A stretch of 64,000 nt of DNA from Chlorobaculum limnaeum (GCF_001747405.1 NZ_CP017305.1:266001-330000), one strand, 5' to 3'; shown: positions 29,617 through 39,965, numbered from the stretch's first letter. Notes: generated by a model from the letters alone, not told the origin. Program-made: numbers and translations.

Positions 29617-31581
29617 TCACCGTCCGCTGATCGCTCCGGTCGGGCAGTGGTCGATCAGCTCCTCGCGGATCGTCGCCGCGTCTGTCGTGACCGACTCCAT
29701 CGTGCGGATGCAGACGCCGCAATCGACGCACTTTTCCCTTTCAAACCGGATCGCGCCCGAGGCGTCGATGCTGAAGTAGTCGTGGGTTTCTGCGATTGCC
29801 GGCGCCGTCACGCCGAACGCCGTCGCGAGGTCGCGCAGCCGGCACGACTCGACCGCCTGGCAGCGGCAGCTCAGGCAGCGCCGCGCCTCCGCTCGCGCCT
29901 GTTCGGCATCGTAGCCCGTGACCGCCTCCTCGAAGCTCCGGCGTCTCGACTCCGCCTCCAGCTCCGGCACGGCCACGCGCGCTGCCGGTTTGGCCCGGTC
30001 GTAGAACTGGCGCGGGGCCTTGTCACGATCTCCGTACGACGAGTTGAAGCACGCCGCTCCCGTTGCCGCCGGATCGCCACCGTTCAGGAAGCGGTCGATG
30101 GCCTCGGCGGCGAGGCGTCCCTGCCGGACAGCCTCGATGGCCAGGTCGGGGCCGCTGACGCAGTCGCCCGCCGCGAAGACGCCTGGAGCGCCGGTCTGCA
30201 TCGAGCCGCCACTGACCTTGATCGTTCCGTTGCGCTCGACGCCGACGCCTCCGGCGGCTTCCGCCGGGAGGTCAACGAACTGGCCGGTGGCGGCGATGAC
30301 CGTATCCGCCTGAAGCGTGAACTCCGAACCGGCGACCGGCACCGGACGGCGGCGTCCGCTCGCGTCCGGCTCGCCGAGCTGCATCTTCACGGCGGTGACG
30401 GCGAGGCCATCGCTCCCTTTTTCAATCGCAACCGGAGCCGCGAGAAGGAACAGTTCGACGCCTTCGGCGACCGCTTCCCCGATTTCGAGCCGGTTGGCGG
30501 GCATCTCGTCGCGTCCACGGCGATACATGATCGTCACCGAATCCGCGCCGAGCCGCAGGGCGGTTCGCGCCGCGTCGATGGCCGTATTACCGCCGCCGAT
30601 GACGATCACCGATTTGCCGGGCGCGGCGGCGTGTCCGACGGCCACGTCGGCCAGGAAGCCGATGCCGCTCTGTACGCCGTCAAGCTCCTCGCCCGGAATG
30701 CCGAGCTTCGAGGGCTGGCTCGCGCCGATGGTGAGCAGCACGGCGTCGTGCTCCTTCCGCAATCCTGCCAAGTCCGCGTCCTTGCCGAACAGGGTCGAGA
30801 AGCGGAAGGTCGCGCCCATCTTCACGAGCGGCTCGACATCGGCGTCGATCACCGCTTCGGGCAGGCGGAACTTCGGAATGCCGTAGCGCATCATGCCGCC
30901 TGCCTTTTCGTTCGCGTCGATGATCGTCACCTCGTGGCCGCCGAGCAGGAGGAACCACGCCGCCGTGAGGCCCGCCGGGCCAGCGCCGACGATGGCCACG
31001 CGCTTGCCCGAAGCCGCTTTGCGCTCCGGCAGTTCCGATCCATCGGCCATCTCCTGGTCGGCGGCGAAGCGCTTGAGGGCGCAGATCGAGACTGGCTCGT
31101 CAACGCCGTGGCGGCGGCACGCCTCCTCGCACGGCGCGGGGCAGACGCGCCCGAGGATGCCCGGCAGCGGAATCGTGCGGCGGATGATTTCGAGCGCTTC
31201 GCAGTCGCTGCCCTTGGCGATGGCCGCGACGAATCCGGGAATGTCGCAACCCGCCGGGCAGGCCAGTTCGCACGGCGCGAGGCAGTCGCCGCAGTGCTGC
31301 GCCAGCAGCCGTTCGAGGCTCTGGCGGCGCATGGCGTCGAGCTCGGCGTTGCGCGTTTCGACCACCATCCCTTCGCTCACCTTCGTACTGCACGAGGGGA
31401 TGAAGCGGTTCTTGCCCTTGAGTTCCACGATGCAGATCCAGCACGAGCCGGTCGCTTCGATCTCTTTGTGGAAGCAGAGCGTCGGGATGCGGATGCCGTG
31501 CTGGCGGGCCGCTTCGAGGATGGTCTGTCCAGGAGCCGCCGACACGCCGCGGCCATCGATGGTGAGGTTGACGAGGTTCAT
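29617..31581 (-). CDS. ferredoxin-GltD-ferredoxin oxidoreductase
   Basis: 654 residues with four modules. (1) About 1-80: a NuoG/HydA-type 2Fe-2S domain with IPTLCFHKE, GSCWICIVELKG and FIPSCSTKV. (2) About 90-190: the GltD-type cysteine domain with CGDCLAPCELACPAGCDIP and GRVCPAPCEEACRR. (3) About 190-500: FAD binding (VAIVGAGPAGLTAAW) and NAD(P) binding (VIVIGGGNTAIDAARTALRLGA). (4) C-terminal cysteine cluster RRCLSCRC and a ferredoxin-like CVDCGVCIRTM with a late CPTGAI. It is therefore an iron-sulfur flavoprotein moving electrons between NAD(P)H and other carriers, perhaps ferredoxin or a hydrogenase/dehydrogenase partner; none is encoded nearby. Not the catalytic partner of a GltB here. 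The start at 31581 leaves 25 bases after ispH. Confidence 0.85.
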   Translation of the reverse strand: MNLVNLTIDGRGVSAAPGQTILEAARQHGIRIPTLCFHKEIEATGSCWICIVELKGKNRFIPSCSTKVSEGMVVETRNAELDAMRRQSLERLLAQHCGDCLAPCELACPAGCDIPGFVAAIAKGSDCEALEIIRRTIPLPGILGRVCPAPCEEACRRHGVDEPVSICALKRFAADQEMADGSELPERKAASGKRVAIVGAGPAGLTAAWFLLLGGHEVTIIDANEKAGGMMRYGIPKFRLPEAVIDADVEPLVKMGATFRFSTLFGKDADLAGLRKEHDAVLLTIGASQPSKLGIPGEELDGVQSGIGFLADVAVGHAAAPGKSVIVIGGGNTAIDAARTALRLGADSVTIMYRRGRDEMPANRLEIGEAVAEGVELFLLAAPVAIEKGSDGLAVTAVKMQLGEPDASGRRRPVPVAGSEFTLQADTVIAATGQFVDLPAEAAGGVGVERNGTIKVSGGSMQTGAPGVFAAGDCVSGPDLAIEAVRQGRLAAEAIDRFLNGGDPAATGAACFNSSYGDRDKAPRQFYDRAKPAARVAVPELEAESRRRSFEEAVTGYDAEQARAEARRCLSCRCQAVESCRLRDLATAFGVTAPAIAETHDYFSIDASGAIRFEREKCVDCGVCIRTMESVTTDAATIREELIDHCPTGAISGR

Positions 31582-31606
31582 GATCGGTATCGTTTCATGG
31601 TTGCGT

Positions 31607-32605
31607 TCATGCGTCCGGGGCGCCGGAGTCATGGGCGAATGTCCGTTCGATGTACTGGGCTACCTTTTCGAGCAGCCACATGGGCGTCGAGGTCGCGCCG
31701 CAGATGCCGACGCTCTGCACCGGTTTGCCGTCGTCGCCGACGAACCACTCCGGCAGAATATCCTCGACATCCTCGATGAAGTAGCTCTTCGGATTGGCGT
31801 CGCGGCAGATCGAGTAGAGCACCTGGCCGTTCGAGCTTTTGCGTCCCGCCGCGAAGACGATGCAGTCGTTCGAGAGCGCGAAGTCGCGCAGTTTGCCGTT
31901 GCGGCTCGATACCTGTCGGCAGATAGTGTCCTTGAAAACCAGCTCCGGCATGGCGCGCGCGCCGGTTTTTTCGGCGGTGATGTCGATGTCGCGCACAGCC
32001 ATCCACTCGCCGCTCTGGGTGCCGGGGTTGCGGTGGCCGTGTTCGGCGAAGAGCTTTTCGAGGTTCTTCTTCAGCTCGTAAAAGCCGGGTACGTCCATCG
32101 TGGTCTGGGAGATCAGGGCGGTTTTGCGGCTGAGGTCGAGCGGCTCGATTTCCACCGGATCGGACAGGTCGGGATGCTTGATGACGACCCCTTCGTCGTC
32201 GCACTGGCCGTTGATGCCGATCACTTCGGGGTGGACTTTCTTGCCGTAGATCACCACCTGGTAGCCGAGCTGGTGCAGCATTCTGGCGGTCTTCTGCAAT
32301 TTGGCCACCACCGGGCAGGTGGTGTCGGTGATCGCGAGGTTGTTCTTCCGCGCGGTATCGTAGGTCGATGGCGGTTCGCCGTGGGCGCGGATCAGCACCT
32401 CGGCGTTCCGCAGCTCCTCGAACGCCGGGATGTCGATGGTCTCCATGCCGAGCGCTTCGAGCCGCTTGACCTCCACCTCGTTGTGCACCACATCGCCGAG
32501 GCAGTATAGCTCGCCGGACTGGGCAAGCTTCTCTTCGGCAACGTGAATCGTGCCCTGCACGCCGATGCAGAAGCCGGACGATGTTCTGTCAAGATTGATT
32601 TTCAC
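31607..32605 (-). CDS. ispH: 4-hydroxy-3-methylbut-2-enyl diphosphate reductase
   Basis: 332-residue 4Fe-4S enzyme that makes IPP and DMAPP in the MEP pathway, feeding carotenoids, quinones and (bacterio)chlorophyll tails. Three cluster cysteines are seen: [20 protein letters not shown] and the C-terminal [19 protein letters not shown]-type HGE motif: [11 protein letters not shown]. The start is taken as GTG 32605 ([11 protein letters not shown]), preceded by GGAGAG with correct spacing; an ATG 12 codons upstream exists without a ribosome-binding site. Confidence 0.94.
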   Translation of the reverse strand: MKINLDRTSSGFCIGVQGTIHVAEEKLAQSGELYCLGDVVHNEVEVKRLEALGMETIDIPAFEELRNAEVLIRAHGEPPSTYDTARKNNLAITDTTCPVVAKLQKTARMLHQLGYQVVIYGKKVHPEVIGINGQCDDEGVVIKHPDLSDPVEIEPLDLSRKTALISQTTMDVPGFYELKKNLEKLFAEHGHRNPGTQSGEWMAVRDIDITAEKTGARAMPELVFKDTICRQVSSRNGKLRDFALSNDCIVFAAGRKSSNGQVLYSICRDANPKSYFIEDVEDILPEWFVGDDGKPVQSVGICGATSTPMWLLEKVAQYIERTFAHDSGAPDA

Positions 32606-32703
32606 TGGTCTCTCCGGAATGGTAAGGCCGTCGCCTTTCAAGGTTCAGATTTTGCCGGAAAAGATACGATTAAAATGGGAAAGGCAATGGGGGAGAAGAG
32701 GCA

Positions 32704-32742
32704 ATGGGACGAATAGGACTGATAGGACAAATAGGACGTAGA
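32704..32742 (+). repeat. nonamer array A (four GGAC units)
   Basis: GGAC starts at 32707, 32716, 32725 and 32734, exactly nine bases apart: GGACGAATA, GGACTGATA, GGACAAATA, GGACGTAGA. It is in the gap between the start of ispH and the end of murI, and is followed by an inverted array. Confidence 0.85.
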
Positions 32743-32771
32743 GGAGGAAGAGAAAAGCAGGTTCTTTCTTT

Positions 32772-32798
32772 GTCCTTGATGTCCCTGTTGTCTCTTTA
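32772..32798 (-). repeat. inverted nonamer array A'
   Basis: GTCC, GTCC and GTCT at 32772, 32781 and 32790, again nine bases apart, so on the minus strand the units read as GGAC. It ends 18 bases before the murI stop codon. Confidence 0.8.
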
Positions 32799-32816
32799 CT
32801 CTGAAATTCATTGCCC

Positions 32817-33635
32817 CTACACCCCCACCAGCTCCACGTCGGGGAGTTCGGTGCCCATGAAGAGGCGGTAGAGCTCGCGGAATTTCTGCGGAAGGTCGCT
32901 CACCATGAGGTGCGGAAGCGCTTGTTCGTCGCCCCGATTCAGGATGTTGCGGGCCGCGAGCAGCTCTCCGGCCTTGCTGGCGACCGCTTCGGCGGAGTCG
33001 ATGATGGTGATCTGTGGCCCGGCGATGCTTTCGATGACCTTGCGGAGAATCGGGTAGTGGGTACAGCCGAGCACGAGCGTGTCGATCGCCTTGCCCGCGA
33101 AGGCCGCGAGGTACTCTTCGGCGACGAGGCGGGTGGCGGGGTGGTCGATGAACCCCTCCTCTGCGAGCGGCACGAAGAGCGGACAGGCTTTCGGGAAGAC
33201 TTCGAGCGCGTCGTTCTCCTCCTGGATCGCGCAGGTGTAGGCGTGCGAGCCGATGGTGGCCTGGGTGCCGATGACGCCGATTCGGCCCGACCTCGTCCTG
33301 CCGGCGGCCAGCTCCGCGCCCGCCCTGAGCACGCCGATGACCGGAACGCCGCCAGCCGTCTGCTCGACCACGTCGAGCGCGAGCGCTGAAACGGTGTTGC
33401 AGGCCACGATGATCAGCTTCGGCTGATGCTTCATCAGAAGCTCGGTGTCCTCGCGGGCGTACTTGCGGATCGTGACCTGCGACTTCGTGCCATAGGGCAC
33501 ACGCGCCGTGTCGCCGAAGTAGATCAGCCGCTCCGCAGGCAGCGCGGCTTGCACCGCCTTGACGACGGTCAGCCCGCCGATGCCCGAGTCGAAGATGCCG
33601 ATAGGGCTGTCAGGTGAAATCTTGTGCTGCGGCAT
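32817..33635 (-). CDS. murI: glutamate racemase
   Basis: 272-residue cofactor-free racemase supplying D-glutamate for peptidoglycan. N-terminal [17 protein letters not shown], first catalytic Cys in [13 protein letters not shown], second in [25 protein letters not shown] is the usual substrate-loop region. It lies between two nonamer-repeat regions and appears to be transcribed alone or after ychF. Confidence 0.95.
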   Translation of the reverse strand: MPQHKISPDSPIGIFDSGIGGLTVVKAVQAALPAERLIYFGDTARVPYGTKSQVTIRKYAREDTELLMKHQPKLIIVACNTVSALALDVVEQTAGGVPVIGVLRAGAELAAGRTRSGRIGVIGTQATIGSHAYTCAIQEENDALEVFPKACPLFVPLAEEGFIDHPATRLVAEEYLAAFAGKAIDTLVLGCTHYPILRKVIESIAGPQITIIDSAEAVASKAGELLAARNILNRGDEQALPHLMVSDLPQKFRELYRLFMGTELPDVELVGV

Positions 33636-33650
33636 GGGTTATGCTTTTAT

Positions 33651-33686
33651 GGGACACTCGGGACGAGTGGGACAGATGGGATATGC
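33651..33686 (+). repeat. nonamer array B (four TGGGAC units)
   Basis: GGGAC starts at 33651, 33660 and 33669 and GGGAT at 33678, exactly nine bases apart. It lies just upstream of the murI start and is followed by an inverted array. Confidence 0.85.
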
Positions 33687-33699
33687 AGAATTTGCTTTC

Positions 33700-33735
33700 G
33701 TCCCAAGTGTCTCATTCGCCCCACAAGTCTCAAAA
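33700..33735 (-). repeat. inverted nonamer array B'
   Basis: GTCCC (33700), GTCTC (33709), GCCCC (33718) and GTCTC (33727), nine bases apart: four complementary units facing array B, ending two bases before the ychF stop codon. Confidence 0.82.
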
Positions 33736-33737
33736 TT

Positions 33738-34829
33738 TCAAACATTGAACCTGAAGGTAATCACGTCGCCGTCCTTGACGATGTACTCTTTGCCTTCGGA
33801 GCGCATTTTGCCGGCCTCCTTGACCTTCTGCTCCGAGCCGAGGGTGATCAGGTCTTCGTAGGCCATCACTTCGGCGCGGATGAACCCCTTCTCGAAGTCG
33901 GAGTGAATGGCTGCGGCGGCTTCCGGGGCGGCAGCGCCCTTGCGGATCGTCCATGCGTGAACCTCCTTGACGCCCGCCGTGAAGTAGTTGTGCAGGCCGA
34001 GCAGGTCGTAGGCGGCCATGATCAGGCGGTCGAGGCCCGACATTTCGAGCCCGAGGCTTTCGAGGAAGTCCGGGCGCTCCTCTTCGGGCAGCTCGGCGAT
34101 GTCCGCTTCGGCTTTGGCGCTGATGACGAGCATTTTCGATCCGCTCTCCGCAGCGATCTTCGCCACCGTGGCGGTGTGCTCGTTACCATCCGGCAGGTCG
34201 TTTTCGGCGACGTTGGCCGCGATAAGCACCGGTTTGGCCGTGATGAGGAAGAACTGTTTCGCCATCTCTCGCTCTTCGTCGTTTTCGAGAATGCGGCGCA
34301 CCGGCACACCCTCGCCAAGTCCTGCCACGATTTTTTCGGCCAGATCGACCAGCGCCTGCTGCTCCTTCTCCTTGCGAGCGCCCTTGCGCAGCTTGTCAAT
34401 GCGCTTCTCCATGCTGTCCAGATCAGCCAGCATCAGCTCGGTCTCGATGGTCGTGATGTCGTCTGTAGGATCGATCTTGCCTTCCACATGAATGATGTTC
34501 GGGTCTTCGAAGCAGCGCACCACGTGGATGATCGCGTCAACCTCGCGGATGTGCGAAAGGAACTGGTTGCCGAGTCCCTCGCCCTTGCTGGCGCCTCTGA
34601 CCAGACCGGCAATATCGACGATTTCGAGCACGGCGGGCACGATCACCGGAGTCTTGACGACGCGGGCGAGTTCACCGAGGCGCGGATCGGGCACCAGCAC
34701 GGTGCCGACGTTGGGTTCGATGGTGCAGAACGGGTAGTTGGCGGCTTCGGCCTGCTTGGCCGTGATGGCATTGAACAGCGTCGATTTGCCGACATTGGGC
34801 AGACCGACAATGCCGCAGCGGAGTGACAT
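33738..34829 (-). CDS. ychF: ribosome-binding ATPase/GTPase YchF (OBG family)
   Basis: 363 residues. P-loop [18 protein letters not shown], the switch motif [29 protein letters not shown] and the relaxed NKxE-like specificity site ([11 protein letters not shown]) fit YchF, which prefers ATP. A coiled-coil region is followed by a C-terminal TGS domain ([16 protein letters not shown] and [12 protein letters not shown]-like [14 protein letters not shown]). The start is ATG 34829 (MSLRCGI); a TTG two codons upstream is possible. It diverges from cmk. Confidence 0.95.
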   Translation of the reverse strand: MSLRCGIVGLPNVGKSTLFNAITAKQAEAANYPFCTIEPNVGTVLVPDPRLGELARVVKTPVIVPAVLEIVDIAGLVRGASKGEGLGNQFLSHIREVDAIIHVVRCFEDPNIIHVEGKIDPTDDITTIETELMLADLDSMEKRIDKLRKGARKEKEQQALVDLAEKIVAGLGEGVPVRRILENDEEREMAKQFFLITAKPVLIAANVAENDLPDGNEHTATVAKIAAESGSKMLVISAKAEADIAELPEEERPDFLESLGLEMSGLDRLIMAAYDLLGLHNYFTAGVKEVHAWTIRKGAAAPEAAAAIHSDFEKGFIRAEVMAYEDLITLGSEQKVKEAGKMRSEGKEYIVKDGDVITFRFNV

Positions 34830-34930
34830 GGGCAAAGGTGTTTGTTGATGAAAAACGGTTTTAACATGTAATCAATCCGTTTGGAAAAAGCAAATTAATT
34901 TTTTACAATTACAGGCTATTTTAAAATGCA

Positions 34931-35629
34931 TTGGAGAGTCCTATCGTAAAGAAACCGATCATCGTCGCCATAGACGGTCCGGCAGCATCCGGCAAGAGCA
35001 CCACGGCGAAAATTCTCGCTGGCAGGCTGGGTTACACCTACATCGATACCGGAGCCATGTTCCGTTCCGTTACTCTCAGGGTGATCCGAGAGGGTTTGCT
35101 CGAAGCCCTTCGCGAGGATGAATCCCGTATTGCCGGAGTGCTCCAGTCGATCACCATCGGCTTTCGGGGCGACCGGGTGATTCTCGACGGCGAGGATGTG
35201 TCCGAAGCGATCCGGGAGAACCAGGTCAGCCGCGAGGTCAGCTTCATCAGTTCGCTCAAGCCGGTCAGGGACAAGCTCAAAGAGCTTCAGCAGGAGATGG
35301 GCCGCAAGCGCGGTATCGTCATGGATGGCCGCGACATCGGCACGGTGATTTTCCCCGATGCCGAGCTGAAAATCTTTCTCGTCGCCGATCCGGCGGAACG
35401 CGCCAAACGGCGTCACGCCGAGCTATCGCTCAAGGCTGGCGGCGCGGCGGTTCCTTCGCTCGAAGAGCTCGAAGCTGAGATCGTCAAGCGCGACAAGGAC
35501 GACGAAGAGCGCACCCATGCGCCGCTGAGGCGGCATCCCGATGCGGTCGTCGTCGATACTTCGAAACTGACCATCGACGAGCAGGTCGGGTTCGTCCATG
35601 ATCTGGTCATGAAATTAGTCGGGCAATGA
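34931..35629 (+). CDS. cmk: cytidylate kinase
   Basis: 232-residue (d)CMP kinase. P-loop [18 protein letters not shown], then [51 protein letters not shown] and [14 protein letters not shown]. The frame has no ATG near its beginning: the only standard candidate is TTG 34931, and an excellent GGAGAG lies just after it. Translation may therefore start a few codons later at a rare codon (ATC 34943). The N-terminal start is uncertain by about four residues; identity is not. It precedes rpsA, a classical cmk-rpsA pair. Confidence 0.94.
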   Translation: MESPIVKKPIIVAIDGPAASGKSTTAKILAGRLGYTYIDTGAMFRSVTLRVIREGLLEALREDESRIAGVLQSITIGFRGDRVILDGEDVSEAIRENQVSREVSFISSLKPVRDKLKELQQEMGRKRGIVMDGRDIGTVIFPDAELKIFLVADPAERAKRRHAELSLKAGGAAVPSLEELEAEIVKRDKDDEERTHAPLRRHPDAVVVDTSKLTIDEQVGFVHDLVMKLVGQ

Positions 35630-35758
35630 AGCCGGTGACGGCGTTGCCTTCGTGAATATGAACCGTGTTCTTTCGTGTCATAATCCATAACCATAAAAAC
35701 CGGCAGTCGAAATCTCTCGCGGCTGACGGCAACTCACCAGAGAGGAAGGAAAACATTA

Positions 35759-37510
35759 ATGTCAGAAACAAAAACGCTGGAAAAGCCGCAGCCGAAGGTG
35801 CCGGGCAGAAAGAAAATCAAGATTTTCGCTCACTACGAAGCCGCCGAGCTGGAGCAGATGGAGTCGCTCTACACGAGCACCCTCTCCGAGATCACCGAAG
35901 AGGAGATCGTGAAGGGACGCATCGTGTCGATCTCCAACAAGGATGTCACCATCGACGTCGGTTTCAAGTCGGAAGGTATCGTTTCGCTTCTCGAGTTCAG
36001 GGATGACGACGAGATCAAGGTCGGCGACGAGGTCGAGGTCTATCTCGAAAACATCGAAGACAAGATGGGTCAGCTCATCCTCTCCAAGAGGAAAGCCGAC
36101 GTGCTCAGAATCTGGGACAAGATCTACGATTCAATCGAGAACGACACTATCATCAATGGCAAGATCATCAACCGCGTCAAGGGCGGCATGACCGTCTCCC
36201 TGTCCGGTGTCGAAGCCTTCTTGCCCGGTTCGCAGATCGACGTCAAGCCGGTTCGCGACTTCGACGCGCTCGTGGGCAGGACCATGGACTTCAGGGTCGT
36301 CAAGATCAACCCGGTCACCCAGAACATCGTCGTCAGCCACAAGGTCATCCTCGAAGAGGAGTATGCGGCCAAGCGTGAGGAGATGCTCGCCAACATCAAG
36401 GTCGGCATGGTCCTCGAAGGCACCGTCAAGAACATCACCGATTTCGGTATCTTCGTCGATCTCGGCGGTCTGGACGGTCTCGTTCACATTACCGATATCA
36501 CCTGGGGCAGGATCAACCATCCGTCCGAGGTTGTCGAGCTCGATCAGCCGATCAAGGTCGTGGTCGTCGGCTTCGACGAGAACACCAAGCGTGTCTCTCT
36601 CGGCATGAAGCAGCTCGAACCCCATCCGTGGGAAAACATCGAAATCAAATATCCTGTCGGCATCAAGGCTCAGGGCCGCGTGGTTTCCATTACTGATTAC
36701 GGCGCTTTCGTCGAGATCGAGAAGGGCATCGAGGGTCTGGTGCACATCTCCGAGATGAGCTGGACGCAGCACATCAAGCACCCGAGCCAGTTCGTTTCGC
36801 TGGATCAGGAGGTCGAGTGCGTCATCCTGAACATCGACAAGGAGCACACCAAGCTGTCGCTGTCGATGAAGCGCGTTTCGGAAGATCCGTGGATCGCCCT
36901 CTCCGAGAAATACGTCGAGGGTTCGCTGCACAGGGGCACGGTCAGCAACATTACCGACTTCGGCGTCTTCGTGGAGCTGGAGCCTGGCGTTGACGGTCTG
37001 GTGCACATCTCCGACCTGTCGTGGACCAAGAAGATCCGTCACCCCAGCGAGCTGGTCAAGAAGGGCCAGGAACTCGAAGTCAAGGTGCTGAAATTCGACG
37101 TCAACGCACGCCGCATCGCTCTCGGCCACAAGCAGATCAACAGCGATCCGTGGGGCGAGTTCGAGCAGAAGTACGCTGTCGGCGCTGAATGCACCGGCGC
37201 GATTTCGCAGATCATCGAGAAGGGCGTCATCGTCATTCTCCCCGGCGAAGTCGATGGATTTGTGCCGGTGTCGCACCTGTTGCAGGGCGGCGTGAAGGAT
37301 ATTCACTCCTCCTTCAAGATCGGCGACGAGCTGCCGCTCCGCGTCATTGAGTTCGACAAGGAGAACAAGCGCATCATCCTCTCGGCGCTCGAGTACTTCA
37401 AGGACAAGAGCAAAGAGGAGATCGAAGCCTATCTCCAGGCGCATCCGAACGAGAAAAAAGAGATCGAGGCCGCCAGCGCCGAGCTGGAGCCGCAGCCGAA
37501 AGGCCGCTGA
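35759..37510 (+). CDS. rpsA: 30S ribosomal protein S1
   Basis: 583 residues with six S1/OB repeats in the usual order, the last four strongly alike (for example [43 protein letters not shown] and [22 protein letters not shown]). Each repeat carries GLVHI(S/T). S1 brings mRNA to the 30S subunit. The start ATG has a good ribosome-binding site (AGAGAGGAAGG). A strong terminator with a TTCG loop follows 29 bases after the stop. Confidence 0.97.
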   Translation: MSETKTLEKPQPKVPGRKKIKIFAHYEAAELEQMESLYTSTLSEITEEEIVKGRIVSISNKDVTIDVGFKSEGIVSLLEFRDDDEIKVGDEVEVYLENIEDKMGQLILSKRKADVLRIWDKIYDSIENDTIINGKIINRVKGGMTVSLSGVEAFLPGSQIDVKPVRDFDALVGRTMDFRVVKINPVTQNIVVSHKVILEEEYAAKREEMLANIKVGMVLEGTVKNITDFGIFVDLGGLDGLVHITDITWGRINHPSEVVELDQPIKVVVVGFDENTKRVSLGMKQLEPHPWENIEIKYPVGIKAQGRVVSITDYGAFVEIEKGIEGLVHISEMSWTQHIKHPSQFVSLDQEVECVILNIDKEHTKLSLSMKRVSEDPWIALSEKYVEGSLHRGTVSNITDFGVFVELEPGVDGLVHISDLSWTKKIRHPSELVKKGQELEVKVLKFDVNARRIALGHKQINSDPWGEFEQKYAVGAECTGAISQIIEKGVIVILPGEVDGFVPVSHLLQGGVKDIHSSFKIGDELPLRVIEFDKENKRIILSALEYFKDKSKEEIEAYLQAHPNEKKEIEAASAELEPQPKGR

Positions 37511-37539
37511 TTTTTCACCGGTTGTTACAGCCCAAAGCC

Positions 37540-37574
37540 AGAAAAACCCCTTCATTCGTGAAGGGGTTTTTCTG
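37540..37574. terminator. terminator after rpsA with a TTCG tetraloop
   Basis: A 15-bp perfect stem, AGAAAAACCCCTTCA (37540-37554) and TGAAGGGGTTTTTCT (37559-37573), closed by the stable TTCG loop. A-run and T-run allow either direction. Confidence 0.95.
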
Positions 37575-37589
37575 CTTTTTGGGAGCAGC

Positions 37590-37625
37590 GTGGACTTTGT
37601 AGACTCTGTGGACGCTGTGGATAAA
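37590..37625 (+). repeat. nonamer array C (four GTGGAC units)
   Basis: GTGGAC at 37590, GTAGAC at 37599, GTGGAC at 37608, GTGGAT at 37617, exactly nine bases apart. It follows the rpsA terminator by 16 bases. Confidence 0.85.
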
Positions 37626-37649
37626 GCTTCGGAAAAATCTTCTTTCCCC

Positions 37650-37667
37650 GTCCACAAAGTCCACTAT
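37650..37667 (-). repeat. inverted nonamer array C'
   Basis: GTCCAC at 37650 and 37659, with a degenerate third unit at 37668 that overlaps the era stop. GTCCACAAAGTCCAC (37650-37664) can pair with GTGGACTTTGTAGAC (37590-37604) at 14 of 15 positions. Confidence 0.8.
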
Positions 37668-37671
37668 TCAT

Positions 37672-38589
37672 TCAATACCCGTAGCTCTTTAGCAGGTTCT
37701 TTTTCTTGCGCCAGTCGGGGCGGATTTTAACGAAAATTTCCAGGTATACCGGCCGGTCGAGCAGCTCTTCGATCTCTTTTCTTGCCGCCTGACCGAGCTT
37801 CTTGAGCGCCGCGCCGCCAGCGCCGACGATGATCTGCTTCTGGCTGTTGCGCTCGACGATGACGGAGCAACGGATCAGCTCCTTGCGGCGGGGATCGTTT
37901 TCGTGCTGTTCCTTGAATTCGTCGATGACCACCTCGGTCGAGTAGGGGATTTCCCGTCCGTACATCAGGAATATTTTTTCACGGATGATCTCGCCGACAA
38001 AGAAACGCTCCGGCTCGGTGCTGAGGATGTCGTCCGGCCAGAGTGGTTCGTCGAGCGGAAGCAGCGGGCGGATGAGATCGACCAGCTCATCGATGTTGCG
38101 CCCGTCGAGCGCCGAGACTGCCGTGACCGCAATGGGCCTGAAGGTTTCCATAATCTCGTTCTTCGCATCGCTGACGGTGCTTTCCGGCACGAGGTCAGCC
38201 TTGTTCAGGGCGATGATGAAGGGTTTTCCGGAGGGTCGAATCCATAGATCGAGCAGCTCCGTGGCAAATGCCCTGTCGAAGGGCTCTTCCCCTTTCTGCA
38301 TCGGGATGAGGCCGACGATGAGATCGCACTCCCGCAACGACCGTCGGGTGATTTCGAGCATCGATTCGTGCAGCGACTGCTTCGGCTCCATGATGCCGGG
38401 AGTGTCGAGAATGACGATCTGACTGCCGCTGTCGTGGTAAATACCGGTAATTTTTTTTCTTGTTGTTTGCGGTTTTGGGGTGACAATCGATAGCTTGTGG
38501 TCCAGAAGACGGTTCAGCAGGGTCGATTTGCCCGCATTCGGCGCTCCGACGAAAGCGACATGGCCGCATGAGAATGACGATGGCTCCAC
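37672..38589 (-). CDS. era: GTPase Era
   Basis: 305 residues. G1 [19 protein letters not shown]3 [14 protein letters not shown]4 [11 protein letters not shown]5 [17 protein letters not shown]; the C-terminal KH domain contains [32 protein letters not shown]-type sequence ([14 protein letters not shown]). Era matures the 30S subunit by binding the 3' end of 16S rRNA, fitting the neighbouring rpsA. It diverges from rodA. Confidence 0.95.
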   Translation of the reverse strand: MEPSSFSCGHVAFVGAPNAGKSTLLNRLLDHKLSIVTPKPQTTRKKITGIYHDSGSQIVILDTPGIMEPKQSLHESMLEITRRSLRECDLIVGLIPMQKGEEPFDRAFATELLDLWIRPSGKPFIIALNKADLVPESTVSDAKNEIMETFRPIAVTAVSALDGRNIDELVDLIRPLLPLDEPLWPDDILSTEPERFFVGEIIREKIFLMYGREIPYSTEVVIDEFKEQHENDPRRKELIRCSVIVERNSQKQIIVGAGGAALKKLGQAARKEIEELLDRPVYLEIFVKIRPDWRKKKNLLKSYGY

Positions 38590-38709
38590 GATGGTGGTGT
38601 TCCTTCTATGGTTTCGGAGCCGGAATATTGTTTGAAAACCTGTTCCGGCAGTTTATGGATCTGTTTTTCGGCAAGATAACATGATATATCTCCTCTTTAC
38701 GGACAAGTG

Positions 38710-39939
38710 ATGGAAAAGTACAATAAATTCGATCTTTTATGGCTTCTGGCGCCGACGGCAGGTCTGATCCTCATGGGGCTTCTTGCCGTTTACAGCGCCA
38801 CGAATGGTTCTTCCGAGTCGGTTTCACTTTTTTACAAGCAGCTCTCCTGGGCTGTGGCCGGCATAATGGCCGCATCGATCATGTACTATATGGATTATCG
38901 TTTTGTAAAAGACAATGCCTACTTCATATATGCCGCTGGTCTTCTTCTGCTTGTCGTTGTGCTGGTTTTCGGCAAGAAAATCGCTGGACAGACCAGTTGG
39001 GTTCGTATCGGTATGTTCAGTTTTCAGCCCTCTGAACTTACCAAGATGTTTACCATCATCGCGATGGCGAGGTTTTTGTCTGACGACCAGACCGACATCG
39101 GCAATATGATGGATCTGGGAAAAGTGCTTGCCATGGCGCTGGTTCCTGCCGGTCTGATCATGCTTCAGCCGGATATGGGCACGACTCTGACTTGCCTGTC
39201 ATTCATTGTTCCCATGATCGTTCTTGCCGGTTTCGACCTGTACTATATCATGCTTGCGGTTGTTCCGCTTGCATTGATGCTTGCCGGTTTTTTCAATTTT
39301 ACCATTCTCGTGACTCTCGCCGTTATTTCCCTGATCATGTTTGTTCTGCTCAGGAAAAAGTTTTTTTTCCACCAGTTGATGATTACGGGCGGCGGCTTTT
39401 TATGCGGCTTGCTGACCTGGAAGTTTACCTCAGTCATTCTCAAGCCACACCAGATCAAGAGAATTCAGATATTTCTTGACCCTACAGCCGATCCGCAGGG
39501 GGCCGGTTACAATGCGCTTCAGGCCAAAATCGCCATTGCCTCCGGCGGTATTTTCGGTAAAGGGTTTCTTCAGGGTACCCAGACGCAGCTTCGCTATATT
39601 CCCGCGCAGTGGACCGATTTCATTTTCTGCGTAGTTGCCGAGGAACTCGGGTTTTTGGGCTCGACACTACTGCTGCTGTTATTTCTGGCCCTTGCGCTTC
39701 GTTTGATCTGGATGGTTGGAGCCATCAAGAACCGCTTCGTTGAACTGATGCTTGCCGGATACGCCTCGTTGCTCCTGACTCATGTGGTTATCAATATCGG
39801 TATGACTATCGGTGTCATGCCAGTGATTGGCGTGCCGCTTCCATTTATTTCATATGGAGGGTCGTCTCTGGTAGCCAATATGATGATGGTTGGTCTTGCG
39901 ATGAATTTTTCGAAAAACCGCCGACATATCGGTTATTGA
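38710..39939 (+). CDS. rodA: rod-shape determining SEDS glycosyltransferase RodA
   Basis: 409 residues, about ten membrane helices. SEDS signatures: [10 protein letters not shown] at the first loop, [23 protein letters not shown]-type motif ([10 protein letters not shown]), [11 protein letters not shown], and [14 protein letters not shown] near the end. RodA polymerises glycan strands during cell elongation with a class B PBP, which is not adjacent. The ATG at 38710 follows a GTG in the same frame; either may be used. A terminator lies 27 bases after the stop. Confidence 0.93.
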   Translation: MEKYNKFDLLWLLAPTAGLILMGLLAVYSATNGSSESVSLFYKQLSWAVAGIMAASIMYYMDYRFVKDNAYFIYAAGLLLLVVVLVFGKKIAGQTSWVRIGMFSFQPSELTKMFTIIAMARFLSDDQTDIGNMMDLGKVLAMALVPAGLIMLQPDMGTTLTCLSFIVPMIVLAGFDLYYIMLAVVPLALMLAGFFNFTILVTLAVISLIMFVLLRKKFFFHQLMITGGGFLCGLLTWKFTSVILKPHQIKRIQIFLDPTADPQGAGYNALQAKIAIASGGIFGKGFLQGTQTQLRYIPAQWTDFIFCVVAEELGFLGSTLLLLLFLALALRLIWMVGAIKNRFVELMLAGYASLLLTHVVINIGMTIGVMPVIGVPLPFISYGGSSLVANMMMVGLAMNFSKNRRHIGY

Positions 39940-39965
39940 GACAGGAAAGATTATGAACCAGATAA

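Noticed and set aside
29647-31779. 710-codon open frame antisense to the oxidoreductase
   Set aside because: Despite its length it is low-complexity Arg/Ala/Asp shadow, while the minus strand has ordered cysteine and Rossmann motifs.
32704-33735. CRISPR array
   Set aside because: Units are 9 bp with no repeat-spacer structure, and no cas gene is present.
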